DNA of 64,000 nt from Liolophura sinensis (GCF_032854445.1 NC_088302.1:10657338-10721337); one strand, 5' to 3'; positions 45,101-54,504 are shown, numbered from the stretch's first letter. The notes: generated from the sequence alone by a model not told the origin. Numbers and translations are program-made.

Positions 45101-46449
45101 TTATGGAAGCCTATTGAGAACCGAAGAACCAGTGACGTCACAGGAATTTGTTAATTCCGCAGCAATTGTTTATTCCGGCATCAAACTTTCATGATTTAAT
45201 ACGCAAGCCAATATCACCCAAAGCATTTTAATCGAAGACGTAGTATCCATCCAACATGTATGATCTACAGAAATGAAAGCAGAATTATGACATCACTGGA
45301 CCTTTTTATGGCCGAAACAGGCCTCCATTGAATCTAAAATTTCAAACGCTTATAACCTGGTGAGGAAAAATCGTAGAAAAATAATAAAAATATTTTTACC
45401 AACAATTTTTTATTGCCTTTCATATGACGATAAACTTCGGTGAGGCCTTATTTTCTTTTCTTTTAAACGGGCTATGCCGGACATTTTCAGCAAAAAGTGG
45501 AAGTGGTAGTCGCAAATCAATCCAATCCTATGCCATTATTAAAGAACAGCCCAAAATATTGCCCTTTACCATAAATCAGGCTCATTGATGCACGCCTTAG
45601 TGTTTAGAACAGCAGATAAAGTTCAATAAAACCGTTAATTCGGGTCGAATTAGCAATTTTATCAACTTAATCAACGGGCTAAAACGTGCATGGATGAGGC
45701 TGATTTTTGGTGGGAAGTATTATTTTGCCTAGTTCTTTACCAATAACATAAGATTTGATTGATTTGTGACTATCAATTTTTTTTTGCTGAAAATATCCGG
45801 TATAGCCCCTTTAAGTAATTTCTTGGTTATTGGATTGGTCAATTACTGCTGGTTACAAAACTCGTTACATACTATAAAGGGATTTAGTTGAACTTGTCAT
45901 TTTATAAGATTGGAAAAACAGATACATTAAAAGAGCGGCATATACAAAACCTTAATGGTGTAACCGACGTAGGGAAGATGACTTAATGTCACTTGTGCAT
46001 TGTACTGTGACGTCATTTACACAAATTATTCACATGATCAGTAGTACAAGCTGGCCTCATAAAGACATCCCGTGATCTCAAACCATCTCGAATTGGATAA
46101 TTTGAAAGCCAATTGTTTTGTTTCTTTAAATGGGCTTATTCTCAGAAACTTTCAGTTTGCCTAGGATGATTCTATACACGTTGACGTGTAGTTATTTCGA
46201 TACAGTTGTATTCAAAGAAACTGGCAGTTAATTTGCCTTGTGAAATGTGTGTTCACAGAAGCGATGCTGAAGAACGTTGCCTTCAAAACAACAGAAGACC
46301 AGGTCGAGAGAGAAATGATGATATGGCTTCGCAACGCCTGCGACAGGCATGGGGGCAGGAAGAGGCGCGCTGAGTCTCAAGCCACTGTGTCAGTAGTGAC
46401 TGTTTCGGAAAACAGCAAAATCGCTGAAATCACTGAAAATGAACTTTGA
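38967..46449 (+). CDS. DUF4806-domain protein gene, six exons, with one in-frame TAG
   Basis: Exons 38967-39156, 40523-40619, 41228-41385, 41900-42120, 43389-43572 and 46259-46449 join in perfect phase to 347 codons. N-terminus: MYAVVVFVETDEVELV and NWL, then WPSYSIRILSACDSYEDGRR and KLRMAEETSDIQTDDE. This is the usual opening of animal DUF4806 proteins. Middle: an acidic patch (SDTDDDGDDE) and a Pro-rich stretch. Exon 4: a helical, coiled-coil-like segment (REILKAISAVQVSLDEVRKE). C-terminus (residues about 223-320): the DUF4806 domain (LIGGSNLKEATRRVM, NLNWAGRKG). Codon 22 (39030-39032) is TAG, yet the frame continues with conserved residues. Function is unknown; possibly DNA- or chromatin-associated. 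Its position just behind a transposase-like gene suggests the two belong to one element. Confidence 0.8.
40330..40500 (+). repeat. SINE-like repeat (long subtype), body and tail
   Basis: GAAGTTGTCGGTGACTTGCC, a duplicated TCAACTGGTGG, TTTCCACCCAACCATAAATA, then CATATAAGGGAAATACTCAT and GAGTACGGTGTAA. It ends about 20 bases before the second DUF4806 exon. Confidence 0.75.
40523..40619 (+). CDS. DUF4806 gene, exon 2
   Basis: Acceptor TTCCATGCAG, donor GTACAT, 97 bp. Encodes SYEDGRRKLRMAEETSDIQT and DDEVGMGKGAR, the most recognisable N-terminal signature of the family. Confidence 0.85.
40705..41080 (+). repeat. SINE-like repeat (long subtype), near full length with tRNA-like head
   Basis: The head has GGAGTAGTGGCTAGCGCTCT (A-box-like) and CCCGGGATCGATTTCCC (B-box-like). 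The body has GAGAAGTTGTCAGTGACTTG, a duplicated TTTCTTCCA(C/G) stretch and a CATATAACAGAAATACTGA end. The head clearly shows the family is tRNA-derived. Confidence 0.75.
41228..41385 (+). CDS. DUF4806 gene, exon 3
   Basis: Acceptor CTGTACAG, donor GTACCG, 158 bp. Encodes an acidic run (YSDTDDDGDDEA) and the Pro-rich linker HLPPAPPVPPFPSLHVP. Confidence 0.82.
41680..41704 (+). promoter_or_regulatory. Possible alternative first coding exon of the DUF4806 gene
   Basis: ATG at 41680 reads MPKDNHCA plus one base, then a donor GTAATG. The phase exactly fits exon 4 at 41900. Upstream (about 41520-41660) is CpG-bearing sequence with TGACGTCGCGACG. This could be an internal promoter giving a product that lacks the N-terminal domain and the TAG. 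Phase agreement alone has a one-in-three chance. Confidence 0.25.
41900..42120 (+). CDS. DUF4806 gene, exon 4 (coiled-coil-like)
   Basis: Acceptor TTTTTTCAG, donor GTAAGT, 221 bp. Encodes a charged helical stretch with heptad-like Leu/Ile/Val spacing, then FPIKSMEELDGMENKIEDKE, the short motif that regularly precedes the DUF4806 domain. Confidence 0.82.
42650..42940 (+). repeat. Degenerate G-rich tandem repeat
   Basis: Four or so diverged units with TGGTACATAATAAT or TGGTACATTACTATTA followed by GGAGGAGGG or GGCGGGGGA tracts, including a G11 run at about 42746. Low-complexity intron sequence. Confidence 0.6.
43389..43572 (+). CDS. DUF4806 gene, exon 5 (core of the domain)
   Basis: Acceptor TTATTGTAG, donor GTAAGC, 184 bp, phase 0 in. 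Encodes QLSLIGGSNLKEATRRVMSQ, HNVALNLNWAGRKGWKGQQ and KRAFGGLRLCAAM, matching the DUF4806 consensus (IGGxxLKxAxRRxL, NWxGRxGKxAF). Confidence 0.88.
43793..44257. mobile_element. MITE-like foldback, TIRs about 150 bp
   Basis: Left end AAGAAAACTAAAGAACCACA and right end TGTGGTTCTTTAGTTTTCTT are reverse complements. Inner parts also pair (TATCCTAGCT with AGCTAGGATA; GGGAGCTGCC with GGCAGCTCC). No coding sequence. Sits in the last intron of the DUF4806 gene. Confidence 0.75.
44258..45462. other. Intron sequence of the DUF4806 gene, no exon seen
   Basis: Contains a direct duplication of AATAAAATCCTGTCAGG (about 44270) and AATAAATCCTGTCAGGG (about 44444). Otherwise AT-rich without recognisable features. 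Confidence 0.5.
45463..45814. mobile_element. MITE with TTAA-containing ends, TIRs about 130 bp
   Basis: Left TTAAACGGGCTATGCCGGAC and ATTTTCAGC; right GCTGAAAATATCCGG and TATAGCCCCTTTAA. The arms pair for well over 100 bp (for example AAATCAATCCAATC with GATTTGATTGATTT; AATCAGGCTCAT with ATGAGGCTGATT). TTAA at both ends would fit a TTAA target. Non-coding. Confidence 0.8.
46259..46449 (+). CDS. DUF4806 gene, terminal exon
   Basis: Acceptor GTGTTCACAG, stop TGA at 46447-46449. Encodes AMLKNVAFKTTEDQVEREMM and IWLRNACDRHGGRKRRAES: the end of the DUF4806 domain, a basic GGRKRR patch, then a short Ser/Val-rich tail. ATTAAA at 46522-46527 is a candidate poly(A) signal. Confidence 0.85.
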
Positions 46450-46869
46450 TCGGTCCGAGCTATTTTCCTGTGCTTGATTTAAGAGTCAACTCTTTTTGTG
46501 CCATTGGTGCAGGTGGGATCAATTAAACTATTTGAAACTTACATATACATGTTGGTTGAGTTCCTTACTTTATAAATGTAAGTAAGTTCTGAAACTGTTT
46601 TGGTGATTCACTGGTCTCCCACCAGTTTGTATTCTTCATCAAACCTTTTGCCAAGAGCTGCTATGGTAACATTTTCAACCTTAAAGCCAAAGGTTTTGAC
46701 AGTCGTACTGTTTGGCATATATGTTGCTTTCTTGTCGACCAATAGAAAAAGGTTAAAAAAATATCAAGGTAGGGTTACTGCAAATATCAATTTAACAAAT
46801 GTCGCTGAATGATTACTTTTATTCCTAGGAAAAGCAATGGATTTGATTGGGGATAAGCATTCTGGGTCT

Positions 46870-47195
46870 TCACTATATCTGTTTAGGACCAGTTATGAGC
46901 AAAGAGTACATTGGCCCAATTCTAAATGTACTGTACTGGCCCTATTCTTACAAAGATTGGCGCTGTATTGGCCTAATAACTTTATGCAACTCTGGGCCAA
47001 TCAATGTATTACTACACTGGTCCAATGCATGTTTAAAAATGGATACATAATGGTGAAATTCCCAAACCAGTACTGGACCAGTGCCGCGCCACTGTGCAAA
47101 ACGTGTATTGGTCCGATAATTGTTTCCCCAAATGGCCCAATTGAATACGTGTCAGAGTGCCAATATTGGTCCAATGCTTTTATGTTTCTTGGGGA
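46870..47195. repeat. TTGGCCCA-type motif array, right side of the transposase/DUF4806 unit
   Basis: At least nine dispersed variants: ACATTGGCCCAATTC, TACTGGCCCTATTC, GTATTGGCCTAATA, TGGGCCAATCAAT, ACTGGTCCAATGC, GTACTGGACCAGTG, GTATTGGTCCGATA, AATGGCCCAATTG and AATATTGGTCCAATGC. Spacing is irregular (20-45 bp). It resembles the array at 34830-35110. Confidence 0.6.
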
Positions 47196-47216
47196 CGCTT
47201 ATTGTAGCTACAGCTA

Positions 47217-47701
47217 GGGGCAATCAGTGGTAAACCATAGACCCATTCACGCCATGTCTGATAAACCTCGTCTGAACAATGGCTGCGATCCAACACTGAT
47301 GTCAACTTAGGCCCTTACCTGTCAGTTCGCCCAGACATGCAACATCCCAGGTATATTCCCTTCCATGCGAGACCCATATTCACAGTCATCGCTAAAGCAG
47401 CTGATATTTTTCTTTCACGACAGTTATTGGTCTTGAAAAAGTTATTGTTCCTAGATGGTGCATATGTGTTTAAGCTGAAAAAATTAGAGTAATGGATGCC
47501 TTGGTTAGAAATGGTTTGCTGTGTCGTGAATATGGGACTGGTGTGCCATTACTGAATGGAATATACCTGGGGTGTTGAGAGTTTGTGAGAGCTGAGAGTT
47601 AAGAGCCAAAGGTGGCTCCGGTTTTTGGACCGCAGCCATTGTTTAGAAAAGACCTATCGAACATGGTATGAATCAGTGTATGGTTTACCACTGGTTGCCC
47701 C
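47217..47701. mobile_element. Foldback element with about 190-bp TIRs
   Basis: Left GGGGCAATCAGTGGTAAACC and right GGTTTACCACTGGTTGCCCC are reverse complements. Pairing continues inward (GAACAATGGCTGCG with CGCAGCCATTGTTT; CCCAGGTATATTCC with GGAATATACCTGGGG; CCCATATTCAC with GTGAATATGGG). The interior has no coding sequence. Immediately follows the TTGGCCCA array. Confidence 0.8.
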
Positions 47702-49059
47702 TGTGGTTACAATACCCACCAGGCTAGTACAAAGAGAGGAGATGAAGTAGCCACCTGGGGCTAATCTAGATCGACATAATGTGCTATTTTAATATTCTGA
47801 CATTCATCAGTGTTACAAAGAATGTCAGGATTTTAAGGCAGCACACTGTGTCCATCTCGATTTACTGTGGTACTTTTACCATTTACAGGTACATGTAGAT
47901 AGGTCGGCTGTCTAACTGTAATGAAATGCACAAGGTCGTTTGCTCTTTGTACGAGATCATGCTTTCTTCCTAAGCACTAAGGCTGTATTAGGTCATTCTG
48001 TCGTTTTGTGCCCAAAGCATTTTGTACCTATTAATTTTGTACATTAGTTCAGTTAATTTGAGGGGATGTTTGATATTTGACTTTCGCATCAGCATTTAAT
48101 GCATGGGTTTAATTTCCAAATTCAGTTAGAATTGTCCATCTACATGTGGTTGTTAAGGAGGGTAACTGCAATTTCGATCAACGCAGTTTCAAATTGCCTT
48201 GCAGTTACAGGGTGAAACAGCCCCAAACATGCCAAATACGTCAGATCTGCAGTGAGAACATTTACTGCTGTTCACACACCCAGTAAAACTTTCCTAGCAT
48301 AAAACAATGTCAGCCAAATGTTATAACAATTATAGCATTAACACAAATTGACATTTTCAAGGTCTACCCTACTGCCATCTCGAACTGGTTGTCTTAGTCA
48401 TGTGATCAGTGTAGCTTCTCAGAATGTCATTCAAAGCAGATAATCCCTGGACTCAGCCTTACATCTGCCTGCATTTAAGCTAATAAAGGTCATGATCTCA
48501 GGGTCAGTCTCGTTAGAGCAGCATGCTGGCAGTGATGTCACAAACAGCAATAGTATAGGCCAGATCATGTTTCATGAGTGATTTGATTGCCATGGATCTT
48601 TTTGGTTTGGAGTGTCTCACAACAGGTTAGTTAATTACAGACTGAGATGGCACAAGGCTGGCATTGACTTACGATAGGGAAATTTTAGTTTCAGCAGTAA
48701 ATTTTTCTTACTGTAAATCCAACAGGTTTGGGGCTCTTTCACATGGTAACCATGGCAACTGCATAGCTTGAAATGAGTGTAACCCTGCCTATTTAGATGT
48801 AGAAAGATGTGGATAAAAATTTGGACATTCTGACCTGGTTAGTGAGTTGTTCATAGAAGCTCCCATCTACTTAAATCTGGGCTGTCAACACTTACTCTAC
48901 ATGTACTCTACATATGGCAGATGGATCAAACTGGGGTATGGGTAGATGAGATCAGTTGTGGAGTTAGTATATTAATCATGGTCCATGGACAGATCTTAAC
49001 AAAGCCACTAAATGACTACGGAGGTGCTATAGTTTTAAAATGCGTGTTTGTGGTTGCAG
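47702..49059. other. No coding exon seen; 5' flank or intron of the DNAJ gene
   Basis: Stops in all frames. Contains nothing I can assign. It ends at the acceptor GTTTGTGGTTGCAG in front of the DNAJ coding exon, so its right-hand part is intronic and a leader exon lies somewhere upstream. Confidence 0.5.
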
Positions 49060-49069
49060 GAAGGTCAAG

Positions 49070-49816
49070 ATGTCGAAACTGAAGGATTACTACGGGATTC
49101 TGGGATTACAGAAAACTGCCTCAGAAGATGACATAAAACGGGCATACCGCAAACTGGCTCTAAAATGGCACCCTGACAAAAACAAATCCCCTTTGGCAGA
49201 GGAGAAATTCAAGGAATTGAGCGAAGCCTATACTGTTCTGAGCGATCCTGTTAAACGGAAAAAATACAATATGATGAACGGTGCAGAAAATTTGTTCAGG
49301 GGTGGAAATTTTGCCGAGGCGAACTCCTGGTCAGGCTTTATGGGTAACTTCTCAGATTTTTGTGGACAGTACTCTAAAAATGATGCCTTCAAGACTTTTT
49401 CTGAGTTTATGTATGAGGGAGGGCTTGGAACAACGTTTGCCGGAGAGGATGGAGACTACATTATTGTAGACGTTCCCCTAGATGTAGCCAAGTCAGGTGG
49501 AAATGTTGTTGTCCACGGACCGAACGGTGAAAGCCAGGATGTGTATGTGAATGGCATTCTTGATGGTGGTTGGTCGCCACTGGTGAAGGAGAAGATTGGA
49601 TCACAGGAAGTTTGGCTGGTTTTTCGAATAGATTTCCCAGAAAGCACTTCTGATGAGGACAAGGAGAAGATTCAAACCCAGCTTCTGTTCATGCAGACTG
49701 TATCCACTGCAGTACCCTTGGTTCTGACTGTTATAAGGAATACACCCAAGAGTATCCTTCTGGCTGGAGCTCTAGCTTTAGGAGCCTTCATGCTAAACAA
49801 GCTGACAGAGAAATAA
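49070..49816 (+). CDS. J-domain (DnaJ/HSP40) co-chaperone, small, hydrophobic C-terminus
   Basis: One coding exon of 248 codons. The J domain fills residues 5-68: [34 protein letters not shown] with the catalytic HPD that stimulates Hsp70 ATPase, then [21 protein letters not shown] Gly/Phe-containing stretch ([20 protein letters not shown]) follows, then a region I do not recognise ([18 protein letters not shown]). The C-terminus is hydrophobic ([12 protein letters not shown] and [17 protein letters not shown]) and could be a tail anchor or membrane-associated helix. The Met at 49070 is chosen because GTTGCAG just before 49060 looks like a 3' splice site and MSKLKDYYG starts like other J proteins; an upstream ATG at 49040 would add ten residues. 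AATAAA at 50042-50047 is a plausible poly(A) signal. Subfamily not identified. Confidence 0.9.
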   Translation: MSKLKDYYGILGLQKTASEDDIKRAYRKLALKWHPDKNKSPLAEEKFKELSEAYTVLSDPVKRKKYNMMNGAENLFRGGNFAEANSWSGFMGNFSDFCGQYSKNDAFKTFSEFMYEGGLGTTFAGEDGDYIIVDVPLDVAKSGGNVVVHGPNGESQDVYVNGILDGGWSPLVKEKIGSQEVWLVFRIDFPESTSDEDKEKIQTQLLFMQTVSTAVPLVLTVIRNTPKSILLAGALALGAFMLNKLTEK

Positions 49817-50047
49817 GACCAAAGAAAACGGCCCAATATTGAAGTGAACTATGATATCCACTACTTATGTGCCTGGATGCAGATAAATTGGACCCAGACT
49901 CTGTTCTCTTCTCACTTCATACTTATTTAATAACTCATTATTGAGGTGTAGTGATAATTATTTTGTAATTGTGTGATTGACTTCTATTGGTTCACATCGA
50001 TCAATCAGTTATTTGCAGGTATCAGAAGAAAAAAAAACATGAATAAA

Positions 50048-51642
50048 AACTTTCCAGTGAGTCATGTTGCGATGAGTGACTGTGATACAGTATTACAAAA
50101 TATGGGATGGAATACATGAAGCAGCAGTATAACAGTTGTGCAAAATAATACAGACATTGCTGTTTGTGATTGTTCTGGGGACTGCTTTTTAAGGATTGAA
50201 TAATTCAGAGGGTGAAATTCTTCATGTAATCATGTTTCTTTCCAGCCCTTGTGAAAACACTACATATTTTAATTCACAAAAGGGACACAAATATGGCTGA
50301 GGAATTGTGGGAGATTTCCTGAACTGATTACCTTTTATACTAAAGATTGTTTTCTGTTAAATAGGGTATAAAAAAGTAAGTGCTGTTTTGATTGACAGCG
50401 AAAAATTCAGAGATGTGCACCATGTACCTTCATTTTGTGTTATTTAATAGCTGTTAATAATGTAATGTGATAGCATTCCAAAATAACCAATTAGCTAAAG
50501 GGCTAATACATTACAACACATGTTTTTGCTGGTCTTCAAAGCCTTATAAATGACCTAATTAAAAGTAGGGCAGTTGTAGTTAATGTTCTTGTGGCATTAT
50601 GGATTCTATACCCATGGAGAGGTCACCATTTTGTTCTTACTTTATTATGTGTGATAATCATCCAAACACTTGAAACATCTGAAGACCTTCACCACTTTAG
50701 GAATTAGTACATCAGCTAATAATTCAGAAAATGAAAGAATGAAAAATGTAAAAATTGTTTTGGAACAGCTTGCAAGTTGAATTTCCTATGGTCTTTAGGG
50801 TTTCTAGATTTTTAATTTGATTCCCATGATATTAAAATTTTTGTAGTCTGTTTTAGTGTGGCTGTGACTTGTATGTGGCCTTTAATAGATATCACTTAAT
50901 GTACTTCTTTTGAATAAACAATACAACAAATCAACAAGCAAAACTGTCAAAAGATGCATTATGCAGTAAGTAGATAGTAGCTTGCTGTAGCAAAATATTT
51001 CTTTTTGGCAGGGAATAAATTTAATAGTTTGTGGAACATATGTTTGCAAGATTTTATTATGAACATGATGTAACCAGTTTCAAGATAGAGAAATTCATAC
51101 CATCTAAATTGAAAAGTTTAAAACTCCATTTTTAAAATGGTTACTTTAGAAACCCAAATAGTGCAGGGCGTTCTTACAAAGTGATCATACTTTGACCTAC
51201 AGAGATGAAGATAGAGCGTTGACAGTCATAAAATTAACCATAGATTATTCATAGATGCTATCAGGTGAATACATACATGACTTGTTTGACTCATTTAAAA
51301 CTTGTTTGGTTTGACCAGTAACGAGGAGTAATGCTTCATTGTCTTAAGTTGTTGTTGTTTTGATGTTCTTACATGCGTGATGCACTTTACTCTATTGGTT
51401 CTGAAACCATTTGGATCTGATGTGCATGCCAGTCACTGTACGAGAGAACACTTTACTGTTGTTTCTGTTTTTATGTTTAACTTATCAAGATTTCCATGAT
51501 GCTGTTGCTAATTTTATGTTGCGCATATGTGTTAAAGAAAATAAATACGTGCATATGAAACAAAAAAATGGCATATGTATTAATGTGTCACACCACATTA
51601 TACCTTCAGTGCAAAATGTATGGCCAATAAAGTTGATCAATA
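50048..51642. other. Intergenic, no gene recognised
   Basis: AT-rich sequence downstream of the DNAJ gene with a further AATAAA near 50914. The open stretch beginning at 51411 runs into the MITE at 51643 and has no family signature. Confidence 0.5.
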
Positions 51643-52027
51643 GGGGAGTTTCGAGTACGAACTCTTTTATCGTTGAAGGTAGAAAAATTTCGACTGTGTC
51701 ATGTGACTGTCAAAAAATGTTTGGCAACTATTTTTCATCACATTTACTATAACGTTGGCATCTGAAAAAAGTGTCATAAAAAGTAATTTAGAGTGAAGGA
51801 ATGATACAGAAGATTGAAAATCCGAATATTTGTGAACTTTGGAAGTTCCTAAAGGAAAGAGGTGTTATTTCTGCCTTTCGAAAAGGGTGAGACGACTAGG
51901 TGGTCAGCTGATCATTAATCAGTAAATTAATGTCAATAAAGGTTGCCTAACATTTTTTACCATACATATGACACAGTAGAACTGTTTTTATCTTTGACGG
52001 CAAAAGAGTTCCAACTCGAAACTCCCA
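51643..52027. mobile_element. MITE with TA target-site duplication
   Basis: TA at 51641-51642 and at 52028-52029 flank ends GGGGAGTTTCGAGT and ACTCGAAACTCCCA. The arms pair over about 90 bp (GAACTCTTTT with AAAAGAGTTC; ACTGTGTCATGTG with CATATGACACAGT; AAAAAATGTTTGGCAAC with GTTGCCTAACATTTTTT). The TA duplication suggests Tc1/mariner-type mobilisation. Non-coding. Confidence 0.8.
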
Positions 52028-52218
52028 TAATTTCATCGCTATGGTCGTAGTATTCCTTGTTCAAATTGTTCACAGATTAGAATCCGGCTCCTAAAATGGG
52101 TCGATTTAGCAGGTTTGTCTGGTACAACTGGCGAAGGGCGGTAGTTTTCTCCTTTACATGGTGCCTTTCAACGTAAACCTGACGGCCGTCGGACAGGTTA
52201 AATATTACATTACCACAT

Positions 52219-52246
52219 CCCCCCCCCCCCCCTTTTTTTTTTACAC
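52219..52246 (+). repeat. C-run/T-run simple sequence
   Basis: A run of about 14 C followed by about 11 T. Low complexity, prone to sequencing error. Confidence 0.9.
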
Positions 52247-52849
52247 ACTTAAGCACATAATCTTAAAAAAGCTTTTTAAGAAACGTTCGTGTCTTTGGAA
52301 AAACTGCACCAGAGTGGGAGGACTGATCGATACACGCGTGCAAGTTGTGATATAAAGAAATAGTGGTATAGAATGAAACAAAACCCCACGTGAATACATG
52401 TGATGTACGTCTGTATTACATATGGCCTTAAGACACAAATGTGGAGCAATTTATGTTGAGAGATTGAGTAATTATGGGGAACAGAACGCTTTCTTTTTCT
52501 GATTTTGTAGACGCTGGAATCGTTAATCCAACTCTGAGAACTATGCTTTGTCCACCGAAAAATGCAAGTTTGTTTTCAAGGCTGTGGTGAATTATTTATG
52601 CAGGATCCACAGATTTTAAGCCACAGCATTATGGCAATAGTTCTGTTTGAATTGACCATTGATTAGAACAGCCTGAATCCCTGAAACACTTCTTATTGTC
52701 TTGGTGCAACTATTCCATGGAAGGAAGTCGTAATGTAATCTAATTTATGTATGCTTCCCGCCTATAAAAGTGCATGTAATTCGGGCCTGTAAGTCTGGCG
52801 TGCGGCCTGTATATAGTCCGTACCATCTACAAGAAGATCTTTTATTGTT

Positions 52850-52935
52850 TTGTTTATTTGATTGCTGTTTTGCACCAAAGTCAGAAATATTTTACTTATT
52901 CGAAGAATTGTGGTAGGAGGAAAGATCTTGTATTG
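52850..52935 (-). repeat. SINE-like repeat, reverse, diverged
   Basis: TTTATTTGATTGCTGTTTTG, then AGAAATATTTTACTTATTCG and GTGGTAGGAGGAAAG. Truncated. Confidence 0.65.
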
Positions 52936-53099
52936 AATCGTATGGACCTACGCTTAAAGTTGTTGACCGAGGCATATTCGGAGTAGGGGTCTACTACTTT
53001 TCACTCAGAAGTCACTTTCGATGTCTTCTTGCTATTTATTTATATATTTTCATGGATGGACAGTCCCCTTGTTCTTGGTCCACATAGGCCTATCTTATT

Positions 53100-53199
53100 C
53101 GTCAACAATGCGGTCGCAGTTCAAGTCGCTGGCTTCCTCTACGGTCGTACGGGATAAGGTCTGCAGTAACTTGTGGATGGTCGTGCGTTTCCCACGGGA

Positions 53200-53230
<31 letters not shown>
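53100..53230 (+). repeat. SINE-like fragment ending in an (AT)n microsatellite
   Basis: GGTCGCAGTTCAAGTCGCTG (tRNA-like B-box region), GGCTTCCTCTACGGTCGTAC, TCTGCAGTAACTTGTGGATG and GTCGTGCGTTTCCCACGGG match the 5' half of the family. An (AT)11 tract at about 53203-53226 replaces the 3' half. Confidence 0.7.
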
Positions 53231-53756
53231 GGTGGAAATGTCAGCGTTACTAATACCAGCCTCACACACATTAATTGTATATATAGTAAATGTTATCAAA
53301 TTTTCTTGTGGTAAGAAGCTTAATAACACATACGTGTTATATGCAGCGTGTGATTCACATTCGTTTTGTTAAGGTATGTCAGCATACTGCATCTTATACA
53401 GGTCAAATTTTTGTCATGAATCACATAAGTATAAATACTGGTGTCAGTCTTTCATTTCCATCCGGGTTTTCAACATGGTATTTTTCCATTAGTATGTGTT
53501 TTTCCTGAAAAGAAAATGAATTTGTTTGTTCAGTCATCCGCATCATCTGGCTGGAATTCAAAACGTCGTAACCAGATATCACACCATACTCCTTAGAGCG
53601 GATGCGCCGCTCATTGCGCCCGCTTTTCATCTCTGCCACCGGCAGCTTGACCTTTGTAGCCAGTGCGACACTCGTATAGGCTTGTTTACACATAGCTTTG
53701 ACAATGGTGTCTTCGCGCGGAACTACTTAATTAGCATTCATCAATAAAATTGTTTC

Positions 53757-53990
53757 AGGTACTGGTTGGAGTCATGGGAATAGGCCAACTTTAGATAAAT
53801 CGAACGCATGTATGTAAAGTGTTATTAGAAACAAAGGGGGAGACAGCTTTTACTGTTTTTATGACATCATTCCCTGCCTCATCACCGCGACCCGCAGTGA
53901 CCTCATGATATCTATGCAAAATTTTCTGCTGGTGGCAGTGATATAAGGCGAATGTAGAGATCGGCGCATGCGCTGTAAGGAGTATGTGTC
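53757..53990 (+). repeat. 230-bp segment duplicated at 60510-60745
   Basis: Shared landmarks in the same order: GGTTGGAGTCATG or GGTTAGAATCATG, CGCATGTATGTAAAGTGTTA or TGCATGTGTATAAAGTATTA, TTAGAAACAAAG or TTAGAGACAAAG, AGTGACCTCATGAT or AATGACCTAGGCGAT, and GCTGTAAGGAGTATG or GCTGTAAGAAGTATGG. One copy lies 0.9 kb upstream of the SRCR signal-peptide exon, the other just before SRCR exon 4. Either a dispersed repeat or a duplicated promoter. Confidence 0.65.
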
Positions 53991-54175
53991 TGCGCGGTCT
54001 TTAAACATTCATTTTCATGCATGGATAAAGGCCTTAAAACGATACTTTTGAACTTTTTCTGATAGTAAATGAATCAAACTTCACAAAAATGTGGGTCTTA
54101 AGTGGATGAATGGAGCAAAATTTTTAATAACCCGTCAATTTTTATATATATTCTTTCGTTAACGGGTGAAACGTC

Positions 54176-54504
54176 ATGGATGAAAATAGTGGGAACACGG
54201 GACCAGTTGAACATATGTTCAGACAAGGGTGCGTTTATGATCAATGTATGAATATATGAATCTTGAAAATGTATACAGTTTTAGATATACATGTAATTCA
54301 TTTTTTTTTAATTTTATTTTTAGTGCACAACCTTTAACTGACGGAGATCTAATGGGACCCACAATTACAGTCCCAGTCGTCGTTTTTTGTGACCCAGTCT
54401 ACCGACACGTTGCACTTTTTATTGTTCAAGGTACATGCGAAGGTAATTTCGCAATGTACGCTGTACTTCTATACCCTTTGCATATCCTGTTAAACATGAC
54501 TTAG
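54176..54504 (+). CDS. Candidate small two-exon gene, unidentified
   Basis: ATG at 54176 reads MDENSGNTGPVEHMFRQG to 54228. A 95-bp intron (GTGCGT to TTTTTAG) joins in phase to 54324, where the frame reads AQPLTDGDLMGPTITVPVVV and VFCDPVYRHVALFIVQ. It then either continues to a TAG at 54502-54504 or stops at a donor GTACAT after 54430. The donor GTGCGT is weak. I do not recognise the product. Confidence 0.3.

Noticed and set aside
51411-51752. 113-codon plus-strand frame
   Set aside because: Its last third lies inside a MITE arm and the rest has no domain or splice support.
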